A program made the translations under genes and the position numbers. A stretch of 64,000 nt of DNA from Anaerolineae bacterium (lineage in GTDB: Bacteria > Chloroflexota > Anaerolineae > Promineifilales > Promineifilaceae), in contig JANQGC010000114.1 of the NCBI GenBank assembly GCA_028277515.1, forward strand, positions 1 to 64,000, given 5' to 3'. The notes beneath the pieces were generated by a model that worked only from the letters and a program-made list of their open reading frames with translations, had not been told where the DNA came from and did not search any database. This document shows, in pieces, positions 61,761 through 64,000 of this stretch; position 1 is the stretch's first letter, and the number at the start of each line of letters is the position of its first letter.

Positions 61761-64000
61761 AATAGAAACATTCTTGGACACGTCTCTGCCCGTCACATTG
61801 GTGTCCGGTTTGGAAGAATTTGAGGTCAATGGTTCTACTCTCACCTTAAGCTGTGCCACAAAGCAGTATCGTCCGGAGCTTTACAGTTATTATGGAACGA
61901 CATGTGAGACTATGTGGGATCCGCCAACTGCGGGGCCACTGGCGACGATTCAACTCGATTTTTGTACGCCGGCGATCATGCGAATGCGCTATTTTCCCGG
62001 AACGGTTGTTCCCGAAAATGATACGCCCATGGTTATTGGCGAGTTTGAGGAACTCGCTCAATTGACCATTTTGGAAAATGAGGAGGCGGTTTTTGTAGAA
62101 ACAGACGCCCTAAGGCTGAAAATCATGCGCTCTCCCTGGCAGTTGCAACTAACTGATTTGGATGGCCGGCCCATATGGCATACCCAGCCTATCGACATCG
62201 AAGGATTGATGCGCCCGCCGCTGGAAGAGCAATGGAATCCACCACAACAACGCTGGATCTTCTTACACCGCTACGCCTATCCGCTGGGCCACACCGATTA
62301 TGGAGATACCAGGCATGTATTTGCCTCCTTCGGTCTCGCTTATGATGAACATATTTACGGTTTCGGGGAGAGCTTCGGCCGCCTGGATAAAAGAGAAACC
62401 CAACAAACTTTATGGATTCAAGAAAGTTTCAGCAATGCCTCTCCCGCTTCCTATAAGCACACGCCATTTTACGTCAGTACCCGGGGCTATGGTTTATTTG
62501 TGAATACCTCCAACGCCATCCGCTTCCGAGTCGGCGATCTTGAACATACGACGCTATCCACCATCGTAGATGACACCAATTTATTTGACTGCTATTTGAT
62601 CTTTGGCCCTTCGCTCAAAGAAATTTTACCTCGATATACGGCTATCACCGGTCAACCGGCCGTTCCCCCAAAATGGAGCTTCGGCTTGTGGATGGCGCGG
62701 ATCAGCTACAGCAGCCAGGAACAGGTCGCTCAAGTCGCTAAAGAACTGCGCGAACATCAAATTCCTTGTGATGTGATTCATATTGACACCGATTGGTATG
62801 AAAATGATTGGGAATGCGATCTGCAATTTGGAGCATCCAAATTCCCAAAACCGGCCGATCTATTCCAATGCCTAAAGGAACAGGGATTCCGCGTCAGTTT
62901 GTGGCAGTGGCCCAACATGGTCGTTTCCTCTTCCATGTATCATGAGGGGGATGAAGGAGGCTACCTGGTCAAAAGGAAAAATGGTGAATCCTTTCTCTAC
63001 ACCGGATTTGGTCCGGATGCGGGTTTGATCGATTATTCAAATCCGGAAGCGGTAAACTGGGTTAAAGAAAAATTCCGCAGTCTATTTCGCCAAGGCGTTT
63101 CCGCGATCAAAACTGATTTTGGCGAAGGGGCGCCGGTGGACGGCGTTTATCACGACGTTGCCAGCGAATCCATGCACAATCTTTACCCTTTGCTCTACAA
63201 CGACGCCGTGTATGATGTGACCAGGGAAATGACGGGGGATGGAATCGTCTGGTCTCGTTCTGCCTGGGCCGGATCGCAACGCTTCCCGGTTCACTGGTCG
63301 GGAGATGGCGTGGCTCGATTTGAAGATTTAGCCTGCGTGCTGCGCTCGGCGCTCAGTTTTGGTTTAAGCGGCTTCCCCTTCTACAGCCATGATGTCGGCG
63401 GCTTTTCCGGTCTGCCCAGCCCCGAATTGTATGTGCGCTGGGCGCAGTTGGGTATGTTTGGCTCTCACGTGCGCTGTCATGGCGCTCCACCGCGAGAGCC
63501 GTGGGCTTATGGGGAAGAAGCGGAGCGAATTTTCCGCAAATTCGATGATCTACGTTACCGGCTGCTGCCCTATATTTATAGTGAGGCGGTTCTCTGCAGC
63601 CAAACCAGTTTACCCATGATGCGCCCATTGGTCCTGGAATATGAAGACGATCCCAATACGTTTACGCTTGAGGATCAATATTTATTTGGCAGCCACTTAC
63701 TGGTTGCTCCTATTTTAGACGAAACAAACCGCAGGCGCGTTTACTTGCCGGCCGGACAATGGGTAGATTACTGGTCAAAGGAAATTATCAACGGCCCACA
63801 ATGGCTAACGGTTGAGGCTTCCCTAGAAACGATGCCCTTGTATGTGAAAGCGGGAACTATTCTGCCCTATGGACCCACGATGCAATATGTCGATGAACGG
63901 CCGTTAGACCCGCTCACCCTGGAAATATATTCCCCTAATAAGACGGGGAAAACCGTTATCTACGACGAGGACCAAGACAATATTGAAGTATCGTACGAGC
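61744..64000 (+). CDS. Glycoside hydrolase family 31 (alpha-xylosidase/alpha-glucosidase), 3' end cut by window
   Basis: At least 752 codons, still open at the window end. It starts at the ATG inside the last 17 bases of the repressor gene, with AAGGAAA upstream. The N-terminal beta domain (1-~300, YGFGESFGRLDKR) is followed by a TIM barrel (PPKWSFGLWMARISY, IHIDTDWYENDW). The nucleophile motif IKTDFGEG near residue 460 follows, then WSRSAWAGSQRFPVHWSGD with the acid/base Asp, and FYSHDVGGF. KTDFGE is the form found in YicI-type alpha-xylosidases, so xyloglucan oligosaccharides or isoprimeverose are likely substrates. No signal peptide is seen, so it is probably cytoplasmic and acts on imported oligosaccharides. 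Confidence 0.93.
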   Translation, partial: MPKSYEIETFLDTSLPVTLVSGLEEFEVNGSTLTLSCATKQYRPELYSYYGTTCETMWDPPTAGPLATIQLDFCTPAIMRMRYFPGTVVPENDTPMVIGEFEELAQLTILENEEAVFVETDALRLKIMRSPWQLQLTDLDGRPIWHTQPIDIEGLMRPPLEEQWNPPQQRWIFLHRYAYPLGHTDYGDTRHVFASFGLAYDEHIYGFGESFGRLDKRETQQTLWIQESFSNASPASYKHTPFYVSTRGYGLFVNTSNAIRFRVGDLEHTTLSTIVDDTNLFDCYLIFGPSLKEILPRYTAITGQPAVPPKWSFGLWMARISYSSQEQVAQVAKELREHQIPCDVIHIDTDWYENDWECDLQFGASKFPKPADLFQCLKEQGFRVSLWQWPNMVVSSSMYHEGDEGGYLVKRKNGESFLYTGFGPDAGLIDYSNPEAVNWVKEKFRSLFRQGVSAIKTDFGEGAPVDGVYHDVASESMHNLYPLLYNDAVYDVTREMTGDGIVWSRSAWAGSQRFPVHWSGDGVARFEDLACVLRSALSFGLSGFPFYSHDVGGFSGLPSPELYVRWAQLGMFGSHVRCHGAPPREPWAYGEEAERIFRKFDDLRYRLLPYIYSEAVLCSQTSLPMMRPLVLEYEDDPNTFTLEDQYLFGSHLLVAPILDETNRRRVYLPAGQWVDYWSKEIINGPQWLTVEASLETMPLYVKAGTILPYGPTMQYVDERPLDPLTLEIYSPNKTGKTVIYDEDQDNIEVSYE

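Noticed and set aside
1..64000. tRNA, rRNA genes and CRISPR arrays
   Set aside because: Scanning found no cloverleaf-like sequence with a GTTCGAATC-type T arm, no rRNA segments and no regularly spaced repeats.

Overview
The window looks like a bacterial chromosome of moderate G+C from the phylum Chloroflexota, probably near Anaerolineae/Caldilineae. This is inferred from gene content, not from a database search. Pointers are a MalT/LAL-type LuxR giant regulator, a glycosyltransferase with beta-domain repeats, von Willebrand A/FHA membrane proteins, a DUF6958-type winged-helix protein, a secreted protein with a Chloroflexota-like aromatic-Pro C-terminal tail (YYPII), and a compact nusA-rnpM-infB-rbfA-nrnA-truB-ribF operon. 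The palindrome ACGGCCGT recurs more than twenty times.

Layout. 1-10.9 kb is one leftward block: DUF952 protein, SulP anion transporter, a decayed AI-2E transporter and frameshifted lipoprotein, a two-domain SnoaL protein, an arylsulfatase, a DUF1254/DUF1214 protein, a small protein, and a LAL regulator that may control the block. 11.3 kb holds a broken Tn3-type transposase start. 11.7-24.5 kb has a membrane glycosyltransferase, prephenate dehydratase, acyl-CoA ligase, a UvrD-like protein, two divergent VWA-FHA proteins and a HAD phosphatase. 24.5-32 kb is the nusA/infB operon, behind a consensus-like promoter and a terminator-like leader hairpin. 32-36 kb is a very large secreted protein flanked by two related hairpins. 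36.4-42.1 kb is comM followed by an AT-rich island with an IS256 transposase. Exact 23-bp direct repeats, one at the comM 3' end, bracket the island.

42.4-44.8 kb carries a GntR/FCD regulator, a perfect 16-bp split operator and a degenerate acyl-CoA-ligase-like protein. 44.9-56.3 kb holds two divergent formate dehydrogenase operons. The leftward one (NuoE-like, NuoF-like, large catalytic subunit) has an in-frame UGA at the active site and is read here as a selenocysteine enzyme. The rightward one (NuoE-NuoF fusion, FdhD, ferredoxin, DUF1801, catalytic subunit) has cysteine at that site. Together they suggest NAD-linked formate oxidation or CO2 reduction with two catalytic variants.

56.4-64 kb has a natural DeoB-DeoC fusion joining two consecutive steps of deoxyribose breakdown, a ~197-nt structured RNA candidate on the minus strand (6S-like rod), an RmlD-like reductase, RNase III, and a LacI regulator with a double operator that drives a GH31 alpha-xylosidase/glucosidase gene cut by the window end. 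No tRNA, rRNA or CRISPR array was seen.
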